Shown piece by piece: positions 6,312-15,302 of a DNA stretch of 64,000 bases. Source of the DNA: Oscillospiraceae bacterium (lineage in GTDB: Bacteria; Bacillota; Clostridia; Oscillospirales; Ruminococcaceae); assembly GCA_022787085.1 (NCBI GenBank), contig JALFVE010000038.1, positions 1 to 64,000 of the forward strand, read 5' to 3'. Numbering within the stretch: position 1 is the first letter of the stretch; every line of letters begins with the position of its first letter. A program made the position numbers and the translations under genes. A model generated the notes under the pieces. That model had not been told where the DNA came from. It saw only the letters and a program-made list of their open reading frames with translations, and did no database searches.

Positions 6312-8342
6312 TTAAAAAGTGCTGTCAAAGGTCGCGTTTGAATCCACAGCATGAATGTTAGTCTCACCGCCCGCATAAGCGAAATTGGACTTACCGCTCT
6401 TTTTGATTTTGTACATAGCGCTGTCAGCAGCTTCAAGGAGCTCAGCGGAATTGGAGCCGTTTTCCCTGAAAAATGCAATACCGATACTGCAATGGATGTT
6501 CAGATGAAGCTCGGTGGACTCGGAAAAAAAACCCTCATTCAGAATACTGATGACCTCAGCAGCAGCCTTTCCCGCATCACCGATAAGCTTGAGATTGGTG
6601 AGACACATAACAAATTCATCACCGCCGAGACGGCCGCCGAAGCCCTTTTCGTAAGTGACCTCTTTAATGGTGTCCGCAACGAATTTAAGGACCTCGTCAC
6701 CGCACTTGTGACCGTATTCATCGTTAAAATGTTTAAAATCGTCCAGATCAATAAACATCAGAGCGTCAAGGCTGCGTCTTGAAGAGGAGGCAGCCATTTC
6801 CTCATCAAGTGTGCGCAGGAAGGTGGGGCGGTTGTAAAGCTGAGTGAGAGCGTCGAAGCTTGCCTTCTGAATAAGATTGATAGCGCTCTTTTTCTCCTTG
6901 TCGATATCCATCAGCATACCGATGATCTTGGCAGGATTGCCTGTCCTGTCGAAGAATTTCTTGCCCTTGACCCTGATCCATGAAAAATCGCCGTAGAGAT
7001 TTTTCATGCGGTATTCGCCCTCCCACTTGTCGCCCTGAGAGGAAACGATGGCATTAAGCTCTTCCTTGTAGCGCTTCATATCATCCTTGTGGACCTTCAT
7101 CTTGTAAAGGAAGCTTTCGTTGATAGAATCGTCCTTGGCACGGAAGCTGAATTTCTGATTAAAATTATTGGAAACATAAACCTTGAAGGTTTTGAGGTTG
7201 ATCTCAAAAACCACATTATCCATCATGGATACCACAGTACGGTAGCGCTGCTCGCTCTCGAAAATGCTGTCAAACATTGCGTTAAATTCGGTGCTGATCT
7301 TACCGAACTCGTCATTAGTGGTAAAGTCCAGCCGAACATTAACATCGCCCTTGTTTTTTCTTGAAATAACGTCAATGAGCTTATGGATAGGCTCGGTGAA
7401 AATGAAGCAGACGAAAATAATAGCGGCAGAAGCAAGGATGGTGACTGCAATAACAGCAATAGTACCGCCTGAAATAGAAGCGGAAGCGTATTTTTCAGCC
7501 AGATCCTCTTCAAAAAGAGCGACCACACTGAGGCTGCCGTTCTGAACAGGGCATCCGAAATAAGTGAAATCCTTGGTAGTTTTGGTAATAGTCTCAGTAC
7601 CCGCAGTACCGCCGTAATAGGGGATAGCCTCGGAAACATTTTCAGCGATGGCACGAAATTCCACAACATCCTCAAGCTTTCTTGGATTGCTGACGCTGCT
7701 GGAAATATACCTTCCGTTTTTGTCAACAATAAGAAGAGTAGAGAAGCTGCTGTAGCCGGGGACTTTAAGCATATCCGCAGGCACCTCAAGGCTGATCTTC
7801 TGAACGGAAACGCCGATCTTTTTGTTGTTCAGATCGTAAATTCTGCGGCAGGAATAGAGATGGCATTTGTTTGAAGCGGTGGGCGGGAAGATCTCGGAAA
7901 TACCGTTATTTGAGCTTGCATAGCTGATGTAATCGGAGAATTTCTCGTCAGTAGAGCCGATATTGTTTTTATTGTAAGCTGCAATAACAACGCCCTTATC
8001 GCTGAGAAGGAACATATCGGTAATATCTGAGCTCAGGCGAACTGTATCCTGAATAAGAGCATTAACATAATCAGACTCTTCGGGGGAATAGGAGCCTTCT
8101 GCAAAATGCTGAGCAAAGCCTCTGACAGCCTTGTCAGTAGTGAAGCTTTTGTGACCTGCAATAAGGCTTTCAAGCATATGATCGAGATAAACAGCCCTGT
8201 CCTCCACAGCAGAGCCCAGAGTGCTTATCTGCACCTTGGCAATGGCTTTTGCACAGCTTGAGGAATAAACCGCAGAAGCCATTATAATAGGTATAATAAG
8301 TATGATAAGCATAAGCGAAGCAAGCTTAATTCTTATCTTCAT
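6312..8342 (-). CDS. Membrane diguanylate cyclase: extracellular sensor, HAMP, PAS, GGDEF
   Basis: A 676-residue sensor enzyme that makes cyclic di-GMP. Order of domains: membrane helix at about residues 7-28; extracellular Cache-like sensor (about 30-280); second membrane helix (TIAVIAVTILASAAIIFVCF, about 285-305); HAMP linker (about 308-355); PAS domain (about 365-490, with a PAC-like WIRVKGKKFFDRTGN); and a GGDEF domain with intact RLGGDEFVMC near residue 600. The ATG at 8342 was chosen because an AGGA lies upstream and a membrane helix starts at once; an ATG 18 codons earlier has no ribosome site. It has no neighbour of related function; the EAL protein at 20439 could oppose it. Confidence 0.9.
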   Translation of the reverse strand: MKIRIKLASLMLIILIIPIIMASAVYSSSCAKAIAKVQISTLGSAVEDRAVYLDHMLESLIAGHKSFTTDKAVRGFAQHFAEGSYSPEESDYVNALIQDTVRLSSDITDMFLLSDKGVVIAAYNKNNIGSTDEKFSDYISYASSNNGISEIFPPTASNKCHLYSCRRIYDLNNKKIGVSVQKISLEVPADMLKVPGYSSFSTLLIVDKNGRYISSSVSNPRKLEDVVEFRAIAENVSEAIPYYGGTAGTETITKTTKDFTYFGCPVQNGSLSVVALFEEDLAEKYASASISGGTIAVIAVTILASAAIIFVCFIFTEPIHKLIDVISRKNKGDVNVRLDFTTNDEFGKISTEFNAMFDSIFESEQRYRTVVSMMDNVVFEINLKTFKVYVSNNFNQKFSFRAKDDSINESFLYKMKVHKDDMKRYKEELNAIVSSQGDKWEGEYRMKNLYGDFSWIRVKGKKFFDRTGNPAKIIGMLMDIDKEKKSAINLIQKASFDALTQLYNRPTFLRTLDEEMAASSSRRSLDALMFIDLDDFKHFNDEYGHKCGDEVLKFVADTIKEVTYEKGFGGRLGGDEFVMCLTNLKLIGDAGKAAAEVISILNEGFFSESTELHLNIHCSIGIAFFRENGSNSAELLEAADSAMYKIKKSGKSNFAYAGGETNIHAVDSNATFDSTF

Positions 8343-8582
8343 TTTGAAATACCGATCCTTTCTTCTGCGGACTGAAATGTCTGAAAACACCTGCATAATA
8401 CAGTATTATTTTACCACAAATAAAAATAAATGTAAATAACCTTCTGAAATTTTTAATAAAGTTGAATATTTTTCGTCAATACTGCCAAAAAAATGGGTAA
8501 TATTTTCGGCACAATGATGCATGCCTCAAAATCGGAAACGTTCCCGAAAAAGCCCCATCCTGCAAAAAAATCATGCCGCCCC

Positions 8583-8611
8583 TTGACAAAAATAAAAAAG
8601 TGTGATAAAAT
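8583..8611 (+). promoter_or_regulatory. Promoter of the thiamine operon leader
   Basis: TTGACA (8583-8588), 17 bases, TAAAAT (8606-8611). Transcription would begin near 8618, about 100 bases before thiS and upstream of the terminator hairpin at 8640-8690. Confidence 0.8.
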
Positions 8612-8639
8612 AAAATACGTAGTCACTTGCGGCAATGCA

Positions 8640-8690
8640 GGCGCACGAAGGGGGGCACCACCGAGGGTGTCAGCTTTCGTGCGCCTTTTT
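8640..8690 (+). terminator. Terminator-like hairpin in the thiS leader (possible attenuator)
   Basis: GGCGCACGAA at 8640-8649 pairs perfectly with TTCGTGCGCC at 8676-8685, followed by TTTTT; inside it GGCACC/GGGTGTC can form a second stem. It lies between the only evident promoter and thiS, so read-through must be controlled or the hairpin ends a short leader RNA. I see no TPP riboswitch core in this short leader. Confidence 0.75.
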
Positions 8691-8716
8691 GGTGATAAAG
8701 GAAAGGGCGTGAAAAA

Positions 8717-8914
8717 ATGGCATTGATCTGCGGAAAGAACGAATCCGAAGCCGACGGAATGAAGCTCGCCGAATATATCGAAAAGGCGGGCTTTCAAAAG
8801 GGGAGAATAGCGGTTGAGATAAACGGAGCCATCCTCCCAAAGGAAGAATATGAAAAAACAGTCATAGCCTCCTCCGACGAGATAGAGATCGTGGAGTTTA
8901 TGGGCGGCGGCTGA
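8717..8914 (+). CDS. thiS: Sulfur carrier protein ThiS
   Basis: A 65-residue ubiquitin-like carrier that delivers sulfur, as a C-terminal thiocarboxylate, to thiazole synthase in thiamine biosynthesis. The fold pattern fits ([16 protein letters not shown] in the middle, then [12 protein letters not shown]), and the protein ends in the essential Gly-Gly. A GAAAGGG site precedes the ATG. It heads the operon thiS-thiG-cupin-thiH-thiE-like. The adenylating enzyme ThiF, needed to activate it, is not encoded in this operon or elsewhere in the window. Confidence 0.93.
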   Translation: MALICGKNESEADGMKLAEYIEKAGFQKGRIAVEINGAILPKEEYEKTVIASSDEIEIVEFMGGG

Positions 8915-8948
8915 TAAAAAGGAAATAAAAAGAGAAAGGCAGAGCAGT

Positions 8949-9713
8949 ATGAAGGATAAGCTTATTCTGGGCGGACATGAGTTCACCTCAAGATTCATAT
9001 TAGGCTCGGGAAAATATTCCCTTGACCTAATAAAAGCGGCTGTTGAGAATGCAGGCGCGCAGATAATAACCCTTGCACTGAGGCGTGCAAACAGCGGGGG
9101 AGCGGCAAATATCCTTGACTATATCCCCGAAGGAGTGACCCTCCTGCCCAATACATCGGGAGCGAGAAATGCCGAGGAGGCAGTGCGGATCGCAAGGCTT
9201 TCAAGGGAGCTTGGATGCGGAGATTTTGTGAAGATCGAGGTCATCAGGGATTCCAAATATCTTCTCCCCGACAACGGTGAAACTGTAAAAGCAACGGAGA
9301 TACTTGCCAAGGAGGGCTTTGTGGTGCTTCCCTATATGTATCCCGACCTGAATACGGCAAGAGATCTTGTAAATGCGGGAGCCGCCGCCGTAATGCCCCT
9401 TGCCGCCCCCATCGGCACTAACAGAGGGCTTTGCACCAAGGACTTCATAAAAATAATAATAGATGAAATAGACCTTCCCGTGATCGTGGACGCAGGCATA
9501 GGCAAGCCCTCTCAGGCGTGCGAGGTAATGGAAATGGGAGCAGCGGCAGTGATGGCAAATACAGCCATAGCCACCGCAGGGGATATCCCCGCCATGGCAG
9601 AAGCGTTCAGAAAGGCTATCGAAGCGGGAAGAACAGCATATCTTGCGAAAACGGGACGAGTTCAGGAGACCGCCAGTGCGTCCTCGCCCCTCACAGGCTT
9701 TCTCCATGACTGA
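8949..9713 (+). CDS. thiG: Thiazole synthase ThiG
   Basis: A 254-residue TIM-barrel enzyme forming the thiazole phosphate of thiamine from 1-deoxy-xylulose 5-phosphate, dehydroglycine and ThiS thiocarboxylate. Conserved parts include FILGSGKYS, with the lysine that forms the imine with the sugar, [38 protein letters not shown] and [13 protein letters not shown]. Length is normal for the family. It lies 34 bases after thiS with a GAAAGGCAG-type site. Normally ThiG works with ThiH, which is encoded two genes downstream. Confidence 0.95.
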   Translation: MKDKLILGGHEFTSRFILGSGKYSLDLIKAAVENAGAQIITLALRRANSGGAANILDYIPEGVTLLPNTSGARNAEEAVRIARLSRELGCGDFVKIEVIRDSKYLLPDNGETVKATEILAKEGFVVLPYMYPDLNTARDLVNAGAAAVMPLAAPIGTNRGLCTKDFIKIIIDEIDLPVIVDAGIGKPSQACEVMEMGAAAVMANTAIATAGDIPAMAEAFRKAIEAGRTAYLAKTGRVQETASASSPLTGFLHD

Positions 9714-9732
9714 AAGTAAGGAGTAATGAAGC

Positions 9733-10077
9733 ATGAAACCTGTTGATCTTAAAAAGGCAGTTGATTCCGTTGAAAAGCTCTATGTATATGAAAAGGTGGG
9801 CAGGCTCAACGACAATGTGTTAAGCGTTGTAAATGTGGAAAAACGCACCCTTGATTTTCATGTCCATGAAAACTCGGACGAGCTGTTTTATGTGATCGAG
9901 GGCAGCTTTGAGCTTGAAACCGACGAAGGGCTTATCCCCGTATCCGAGGGACAATTTATAATAGTACCCAAGGGTACCCGCCACCGACCGGTGGTCAGGG
10001 AGCTGACAAAATTCCTGATGATAGAGCTTGAGGGCACGCTCAATAAGGAAAACAGCGGCGAGTATTATGAGGAGTGA
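9733..10077 (+). CDS. Cupin domain protein within the thi operon
   Basis: A 114-residue single-domain cupin beta-barrel. The metal-binding motifs are visible: DFHVHENSDELFYVIEGSF (His-x-His, Glu pattern, residues about 36-54) and the second motif VPKGTRHRP near residue 75. It sits between thiG and thiH with only 19 bases from thiG and about ten bases to thiH, so it is co-transcribed. Cupins of this kind may bind a metal or act as an isomerase or sensor; a role in thiamine synthesis is not established and is inferred only from position. Confidence 0.85.
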   Translation: MKPVDLKKAVDSVEKLYVYEKVGRLNDNVLSVVNVEKRTLDFHVHENSDELFYVIEGSFELETDEGLIPVSEGQFIIVPKGTRHRPVVRELTKFLMIELEGTLNKENSGEYYEE

Positions 10078-10087
10078 AAACGAAAAA

Positions 10088-11242
10088 ATGTCTGAAAGAA
10101 TAAACCACATGGAATATCTTGAGGGAATGGAAAATATCGGCTCTGAGATAGAGGACAAGGTCATCTCCGAAATGAACTCATACACTCCCGGAAAATTCAC
10201 CGCCGCCGATGTAAGAAAAGCCCTTGACAGCGAAATATGCACCCCCGAGGATTATATGGCATTGCTGTCTCCCGCCGCCGAGCCGTATCTTGAGGAAATG
10301 GCAGAAAAGGCAATGAGGGAAAGAATGAAGCATTTCGGAAATTCCGTATATATGTTCACCCCTCTTTATATAGCGAATTATTGTGAAAATCAGTGTGTCT
10401 ACTGCGGATTTAACTGTAAGAATAAAATAAAGCGTGCAAGGCTGAATATGGAAGAGATCGAAAAGGAAATGCAGGCAATAGCCGCATCGGGACTTCAGGA
10501 AATACTTATCCTTACAGGAGAGAGCCGCAAATATTCGGACGTGGAATATATCGGAGAGGCGTGCAAAATAGCAAGCAGGTATTTCAGGGTAGTAGGACTT
10601 GAGGTTTATCCCATGAACTCGGACGAATATAAATATCTCCATGAATGTGGAGCCGATTTCGTCACCGTATTTCAGGAGACGTATAATTCGGATAAATACG
10701 AGCAGCTTCATCCGGGCGGCAATAAAAGGATATATCCCTACCGAATAAACGCACAGGAAAGAGCGGTAATGGGAGGCATGAGAGGAGTGGGCTTTGCCGC
10801 ATTACTGGGGCTTGACGATTTCCGAAAGGACGCCTTTGCCGCAGGCTATCATGCCCATCTGATACAGAAAAAATACCCCCATGCCGAAATAGCCATGTCC
10901 TGTCCCCGCCTCCGCCCCACCAAATCGGACGAGACCATCAATCCCCGTGACGTGGGAGAAAGACAGCTTCTGCAGGTTATATGCGCCTACAGAATATTCC
11001 TGCCATATGCAAGCATAACAATTTCAACAAGAGAATGTGAGCGCTTCCGCAATAACGTCATAAAGATAGCCGCCACCAAAATATCGGCAGGAGTAAACGT
11101 TGGAATTGGAGAGCACAGCGACTCGGCTGATAAAGGAGACGAGCAGTTCGAGATATCCGACCCCAGAACCGTAGATCAGGTCTTTGCCGCTATAGAGGAA
11201 ATGGGGCTCCAGCCTGTGATGCACGATTATATCTATGTTTAA
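10088..11242 (+). CDS. thiH: 2-iminoacetate synthase ThiH
   Basis: A 384-residue radical-SAM enzyme that splits tyrosine to dehydroglycine (2-iminoacetate) and p-cresol, supplying ThiG under anaerobic conditions. The cluster motif is CENQCVYC (CxxxCxxC), followed by CGFNC, with downstream RADICAL-SAM and BATS-like regions (GHSD-like motif replaced here by GIGEHSD near the C terminus). The start is placed at 10088; an ATG at 10067 overlapping the cupin gene is possible. The 3' end overlaps the next gene by eight bases. Presence of ThiH rather than the oxygen-dependent ThiO fits an anaerobe. Confidence 0.94.
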   Translation: MSERINHMEYLEGMENIGSEIEDKVISEMNSYTPGKFTAADVRKALDSEICTPEDYMALLSPAAEPYLEEMAEKAMRERMKHFGNSVYMFTPLYIANYCENQCVYCGFNCKNKIKRARLNMEEIEKEMQAIAASGLQEILILTGESRKYSDVEYIGEACKIASRYFRVVGLEVYPMNSDEYKYLHECGADFVTVFQETYNSDKYEQLHPGGNKRIYPYRINAQERAVMGGMRGVGFAALLGLDDFRKDAFAAGYHAHLIQKKYPHAEIAMSCPRLRPTKSDETINPRDVGERQLLQVICAYRIFLPYASITISTRECERFRNNVIKIAATKISAGVNVGIGEHSDSADKGDEQFEISDPRTVDQVFAAIEEMGLQPVMHDYIYV

Positions 11243-11819
11243 GGTCATATGCGTAACTCAGATGTCTGCGGCTGAGGATTTTTTCACACAGCTTGAAAAA
11301 ATAAGCGCCGCAGGCATTGACAGAGTGATACTCAGAGAAAAACAGCTCACCGAAAAGGAGTATGAAGCTCTTGCCAAAAAGGCGGCGGAAATATGCGGCA
11401 GATACAGCGTCCCCCTTTCACTGCATACCTTTGTAAATGCGGCAGAAAGGCTTGGCAGCAAGGATATCCATCTGACGTTTGCAGATTTTACCGCAGGTCT
11501 TGGAAAGAGCTTTGAAACGGTTGGGGTATCGGTCCATTCACTTGAGGAAGCGGAATTAGCGGAGAGCAGGGGAGCGGCATATGTGACCGCAGGGCATATA
11601 TTCGCTACCGACTGCAAAAAAGGACTTCCGCCGAGGGGCGTTGAATTTCTCAAGGAGATGTGCAAATCGGTAAAACTTCCCGTCTATGCCATCGGCGGAA
11701 TAACCCCGGAAAATGTAAGCTTCTTAAAGGAAGCGGGAGCAGCGGGAGCGTGTGTCATGTCGGGACTGATGAGATCGAAGGAGCCTGAAAAGCTGATAAA
11801 AGCTCTCCGAATCGGCTGA
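11235..11819 (+). CDS. Thiamine phosphate synthase family protein (ThiE/TenI-like)
   Basis: A 194-residue TIM-barrel protein of the ThiE/TenI family. Recognisable parts are RVILREKQLTEKEYE (diphosphate-side motif), VGVSVHSLEEAELAESRGA, YVTAGHIFATDCKKGLPPRG and YAIGGITPENV near residue 150. ThiE joins thiazole phosphate to HMP diphosphate to give thiamine phosphate; TenI members instead aromatise the thiazole phosphate. The family usually has GPVFPT-like residues where this protein has GHIFAT, so I cannot separate the two. It overlaps thiH by eight bases and ends the operon. Confidence 0.82.
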   Translation: MFKVICVTQMSAAEDFFTQLEKISAAGIDRVILREKQLTEKEYEALAKKAAEICGRYSVPLSLHTFVNAAERLGSKDIHLTFADFTAGLGKSFETVGVSVHSLEEAELAESRGAAYVTAGHIFATDCKKGLPPRGVEFLKEMCKSVKLPVYAIGGITPENVSFLKEAGAAGACVMSGLMRSKEPEKLIKALRIG

Positions 11820-11972
11820 AATAATTATAGCACAAACGTTTGTAAAAATCAATTGACATAATCACAGAAATGTTATCCAAATCTTTAGCACATTTGTTCA
11901 ATTTTAAAAATCAAAAATCACATCCAAATAAATCTATCCATACAAAATTTACTTTTTCTATAAAAATACGGC

Positions 11973-12001
11973 TTGCAGAAAAGCTCGGATTATGAGATAA
12001 T
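11973..12001 (+). promoter_or_regulatory. Promoter of guaA
   Basis: TTGCAG (11973-11978), 17 bases, GATAAT (11996-12001), about 50 bases before guaA. I looked for a purine riboswitch in the 230-base gap and saw none. Confidence 0.6.
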
Positions 12002-12051
12002 ATAAATAATTATTATTTGCGAAAAAGCAAAAATGAAAAGAGGTATAGCCA

Positions 12052-13593
12052 ATGTCCCACCAGACAGTAATTGTTCTCGACTTCGGCGGTCAGTATAATC
12101 AGCTGATCGCAAGGCGCGTGCGTGAATGCGGCGTTTACTGCGAGGTCAAGTCGTACAAAACACCGATAGAAGAGATAAAGGCAGCAGCCCCCGCAGGAAT
12201 AATCTTCACAGGCGGGCCCAACAGCGTGTATCTTGAGACCTCACCCCGCATCGGAAAAGAGATCTTTGAGCTCGGAGTGCCTGTGCTGGGAATATGCTAT
12301 GGCTGTCAGCTGATGGCGCACGTCCTTGGGGGCGAGGTGTCCACCTGCATAACCTCGGAATACGGCAAGACGGAAACGGAGTATGATAAGTCCTGCGTGC
12401 TTTTCGGAGCAGTGAGCGATATGCCCGAAAAGGCAGTATCATGGATGAGCCATACAGATTATGTCTCAAAGGTGCCCGAGGGCTTCAGAATAACTGCACA
12501 TACCGCAAACTGCCCCGCAGCAGCAATGGAAAATAAGGAAAAGAAGCTGTACGCAGTGCAGTTCCATCCCGAGGTAAATCATACACAGTTCGGACTCGGA
12601 ATGATCGACAGCTTCCTTAAAAATGTCTGCGGCTGTACAGGCGACTGGACAATGAGCAATTACGCAAAAACAGCAATAAACGATATCAGAGCCAAGGTAG
12701 GAGACGGCAAGGTGCTGCTTGCGCTTTCGGGAGGAGTAGACAGCTCGGTAGCCGCAGCGCTGCTTGCAAAGGCAGTGGGAAGCCAGCTCACCTGCATATT
12801 CGTAGATCACGGCTTTATGAGAAAGAACGAAGGCGACGAGGTAGAAGCGGCATTTGCAGACTGGGGCATAAATTTTGTAAGAGTAAATGCCAAGGAGCAG
12901 TTCATGTCAAAGCTCAGAGGCGTGTCCGATCCCGAAACAAAGCGAAAGACCATCGGCGAGGAATTTATCAGAGTATTTGAGCGTGAGGCCAAGAAGATAG
13001 GAAAGGTTGACTATCTCGTACAGGGAACCATCTATCCCGACGTTATCGAAAGCGGAGCGGGAGACGCAGCCGTGATAAAATCCCACCATAACGTTGGCGG
13101 ACTTCCCGATTATGTTGACTTCAAGGAAATAATCGAGCCGCTGAGACTGTTATTCAAGGACGAGGTCCGTGCACTTGGACGAGAGCTTGGACTTTCGGAT
13201 ATACTTGTAGACCGCCAGCCCTTCCCTGGACCGGGACTTGCCATAAGAATAATCGGAGAGATCACCGATGAAAAGCTTGAGATACTCCAGGATGCGGATT
13301 TCATCTTCCGTGAGGAGATAGCAAAGGCAGGACTTGATAAATCCATCAATCAGTATTTTGCCGTGCTTACCAATAACCGCTCCGTAGGCGTAATGGGCGA
13401 CGGCAGAACATATGATTATACGCTTGCCCTCAGAGCAGTTGAGACCTCCGACTTTATGACCGCCGAGTTCTCAAGGATACCCTATGATGTTCTTGCTGCT
13501 GCGTCAAACCGAATCGTCAACGAAGTAAAGCACATTAACAGGATCGTCTATGATATAACAACCAAGCCCCCCGCAACAATTGAGTGGGAATAA
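12052..13593 (+). CDS. guaA: GMP synthase (glutamine-hydrolysing)
   Basis: A 513-residue enzyme that aminates XMP to GMP in purine synthesis. The N-terminal class I glutamine amidotransferase has the nucleophile in [10 protein letters not shown] (Cys82) and the QFHPE His-Glu pair near residue 170; the ATP pyrophosphatase domain has [14 protein letters not shown] near residue 227; the C-terminal dimerisation domain ends in KPPATIEWE, the usual family ending. Length is standard. It is monocistronic, with its own promoter and a strong terminator shared with the convergent reductase gene. Confidence 0.97.
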   Translation: MSHQTVIVLDFGGQYNQLIARRVRECGVYCEVKSYKTPIEEIKAAAPAGIIFTGGPNSVYLETSPRIGKEIFELGVPVLGICYGCQLMAHVLGGEVSTCITSEYGKTETEYDKSCVLFGAVSDMPEKAVSWMSHTDYVSKVPEGFRITAHTANCPAAAMENKEKKLYAVQFHPEVNHTQFGLGMIDSFLKNVCGCTGDWTMSNYAKTAINDIRAKVGDGKVLLALSGGVDSSVAAALLAKAVGSQLTCIFVDHGFMRKNEGDEVEAAFADWGINFVRVNAKEQFMSKLRGVSDPETKRKTIGEEFIRVFEREAKKIGKVDYLVQGTIYPDVIESGAGDAAVIKSHHNVGGLPDYVDFKEIIEPLRLLFKDEVRALGRELGLSDILVDRQPFPGPGLAIRIIGEITDEKLEILQDADFIFREEIAKAGLDKSINQYFAVLTNNRSVGVMGDGRTYDYTLALRAVETSDFMTAEFSRIPYDVLAAASNRIVNEVKHINRIVYDITTKPPATIEWE

Positions 13594-13600
13594 AAACAAA

Positions 13601-13639
13601 CCCCGCAGGCTCAGATGAAGCAGCCTGCGGGGATTTTTT
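13601..13639. terminator. Bidirectional terminator between guaA and the reductase gene
   Basis: An 11-base-pair stem CCCCGCAGGCT (13601-13611) with its complement (13622-13632), followed by ATTTTTT on the plus strand and by TTTGTTTTT on the minus strand. It ends guaA and the converging aldo/keto reductase gene. Confidence 0.92.
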
Positions 13640-14627
13640 ATTTCAGGATCTCTTCGATCTCCCTTTTCTCTTCCTCGGAGAAATCTAATCTGTCAATGCA
13701 CCTGACATTCTCCTCGATCTGTTCGGGACGACTTGCCCCGATAAGAACGGTAGCCACAGCCTTGTTGCTCAGCACCCATGAAAGAGCCATCTGAGAGAGC
13801 TTCTGACCCCGCCCAGCAGCGATCTCGTTCAGTCGGTTGAGGCGGGAGAGCATCTTCTCGTCGAGCTGGCTGCCTATCCATGTGTCACCCTTTCCCACTC
13901 TTGAATCCGAGGGGATATCCTTCAGATATCTGTCTGTAAGGAAGCCCTGATAAAGAGGAGAAAAGACCGCAAGTCCGATACCGTTTTCCGCAGCAAAATC
14001 GTCCAGGCCGTCGTCCTCCACCCACCTGTTAAGCATGGAATAGGAGGGCTGATTCACAATAAAAGGAGTATGCAGCTCTTTAAATATTGCCATGATCTCA
14101 GCAGTCTGAGCCTTGTTGTAATTAGAAATGCCCACATAAAGCGCCTTGCCCTGTTTAACAGCATTGTCAAGAGCGAGAGCAGTCTCCTCAAGAGGAGTGT
14201 TGGGGTCAAAAACGTGATGATAGAAAATATCCACATAATCGAGCTTCATTCTTCTGAGACTCTGGTCAAGGGAAGCGGTGAGATATTTTCTTGAACCGTT
14301 CCTGTCCCCGTAAGGACCCGGCCACATTTCATATCCTGCCTTGGTAGAAATGCACATCTCGTCACGATAGCCCTTCATTCCCTCAAGGATCCTGCCGAAA
14401 TTCTCTTCGGCACTGCCGTTGTAGGGATTGCCGTAATTGTTCGCCAGATCGAAATGAGTAATGCCCAGATCAAAAGCGGTGTGAACCATTTTCTCCATAT
14501 TTTCAAAGCAGCCTTGGCTGCCGAAATTCTTCCAGAAGCCGAGAGAAACAGCAGAAAGCTTCAGCCCGCTTTTTCCGCAGCGGTTATACATCATGCGGTC
14601 ATATCTTTTTTCATCAGCAATATACAT
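13638..14627 (-). CDS. Aldo/keto reductase
   Basis: A 329-residue NADPH-dependent oxidoreductase with a TIM-barrel fold, most like the YghZ / L-glyceraldehyde-3-phosphate reductase group. The catalytic tetrad is visible: Asp and Tyr in HFDLANNYG, Lys in CISTKAG, His in DIFYHHVFD; the cofactor end is marked by VATVLIGASRPEQIEENV. An AAAGGA site precedes the ATG by eight bases. The gene lies 15 bases downstream of the acetyltransferase gene and is probably co-transcribed with it. Substrate unknown. Confidence 0.93.
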   Translation of the reverse strand: MYIADEKRYDRMMYNRCGKSGLKLSAVSLGFWKNFGSQGCFENMEKMVHTAFDLGITHFDLANNYGNPYNGSAEENFGRILEGMKGYRDEMCISTKAGYEMWPGPYGDRNGSRKYLTASLDQSLRRMKLDYVDIFYHHVFDPNTPLEETALALDNAVKQGKALYVGISNYNKAQTAEIMAIFKELHTPFIVNQPSYSMLNRWVEDDGLDDFAAENGIGLAVFSPLYQGFLTDRYLKDIPSDSRVGKGDTWIGSQLDEKMLSRLNRLNEIAAGRGQKLSQMALSWVLSNKAVATVLIGASRPEQIEENVRCIDRLDFSEEEKREIEEILK

Positions 14628-14642
14628 TTTAAAAATCCTTTC

Positions 14643-15284
14643 TCAGTTAACGGTAGAATGACTGTAAATATAAAATTCCTCCTGACAGGGGAGATATTCC
14701 TTTTTCTTCGGAGGAAAAAGAGAGTCAAACCGCTCAGCCTCGGAGCTGTCATAGTTAAAAGCGGGGCTTCCTCGGAAGATAAATTTCCGCCCGTCCAGAG
14801 CACCTTCTTTCAGCTCCCTTGCAAGCATGGCAGTGGGAAAAACATCCCCCTCAAGGCAAATGTTAAATTTCCTGCTGCTTTTAAATCCCCTTGAAACATA
14901 ATTGGAGGAGTGTCCGAAAATAACAACAGCGTCATATCCCATCTTAGCTGCAATATCAAAGGAGCGCTCAAGCAAAGCCTTTCCCACTCCTCTGCGCTGA
15001 AAATCGGGATGTACCGAAAGAGGACCGAAGGAAATAATTTCTTTTTCGCAGCCGTTCTCATCGGAGAGCCAAGCTTTGGTGTACATAACGCTGCCGATAA
15101 TACGACCGTCAAGCACCGCAACCAGATCAAGCTCGGGAATAAAATCCTCATGCCCCCTCAGAATGTGAGCTAAATAATGCTCATCGCAGCCGGGAACATT
15201 AACATTCCAGAAAGCCTCTCGGATCATAGCTTCAACTTGGCTGAAGTCCTTTTCCGTCTCATTTCTGATAATAAGTCCGTCCAT
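14643..15284 (-). CDS. GNAT family N-acetyltransferase (YhbS-like)
   Basis: A 213-residue acetyltransferase. Motif A is visible as LSVHPDFQRRGVGKALLERS near residues 92-111, preceded by DLVAVLDGRIIGSVMY and followed by VVIFGHSSNYVSRGFKSS, a layout typical of YhbS-like enzymes, which have a longer C-terminal half (here with PFW-like sequences replaced by GALDGRKFIFRGSPAF). AGGAGG lies 12 bases before the ATG. It starts 18 bases after the peptidase gene and precedes the reductase gene on the same strand. Substrate unknown. Confidence 0.88.
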   Translation of the reverse strand: MDGLIIRNETEKDFSQVEAMIREAFWNVNVPGCDEHYLAHILRGHEDFIPELDLVAVLDGRIIGSVMYTKAWLSDENGCEKEIISFGPLSVHPDFQRRGVGKALLERSFDIAAKMGYDAVVIFGHSSNYVSRGFKSSRKFNICLEGDVFPTAMLARELKEGALDGRKFIFRGSPAFNYDSSEAERFDSLFPPKKKEYLPCQEEFYIYSHSTVN

Positions 15285-15302
15285 TAAAGAATCAAGCCTC
15301 CT

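Noticed and set aside
8493-8726. A 77-codon plus-strand frame before thiS
   Set aside because: It runs through the promoter and the terminator hairpin of the thi leader and has no ribosome site; it is a chance frame.
11820-12051. Purine riboswitch before guaA
   Set aside because: The AT-rich gap lacks the conserved three-way-junction core; only a promoter is visible.
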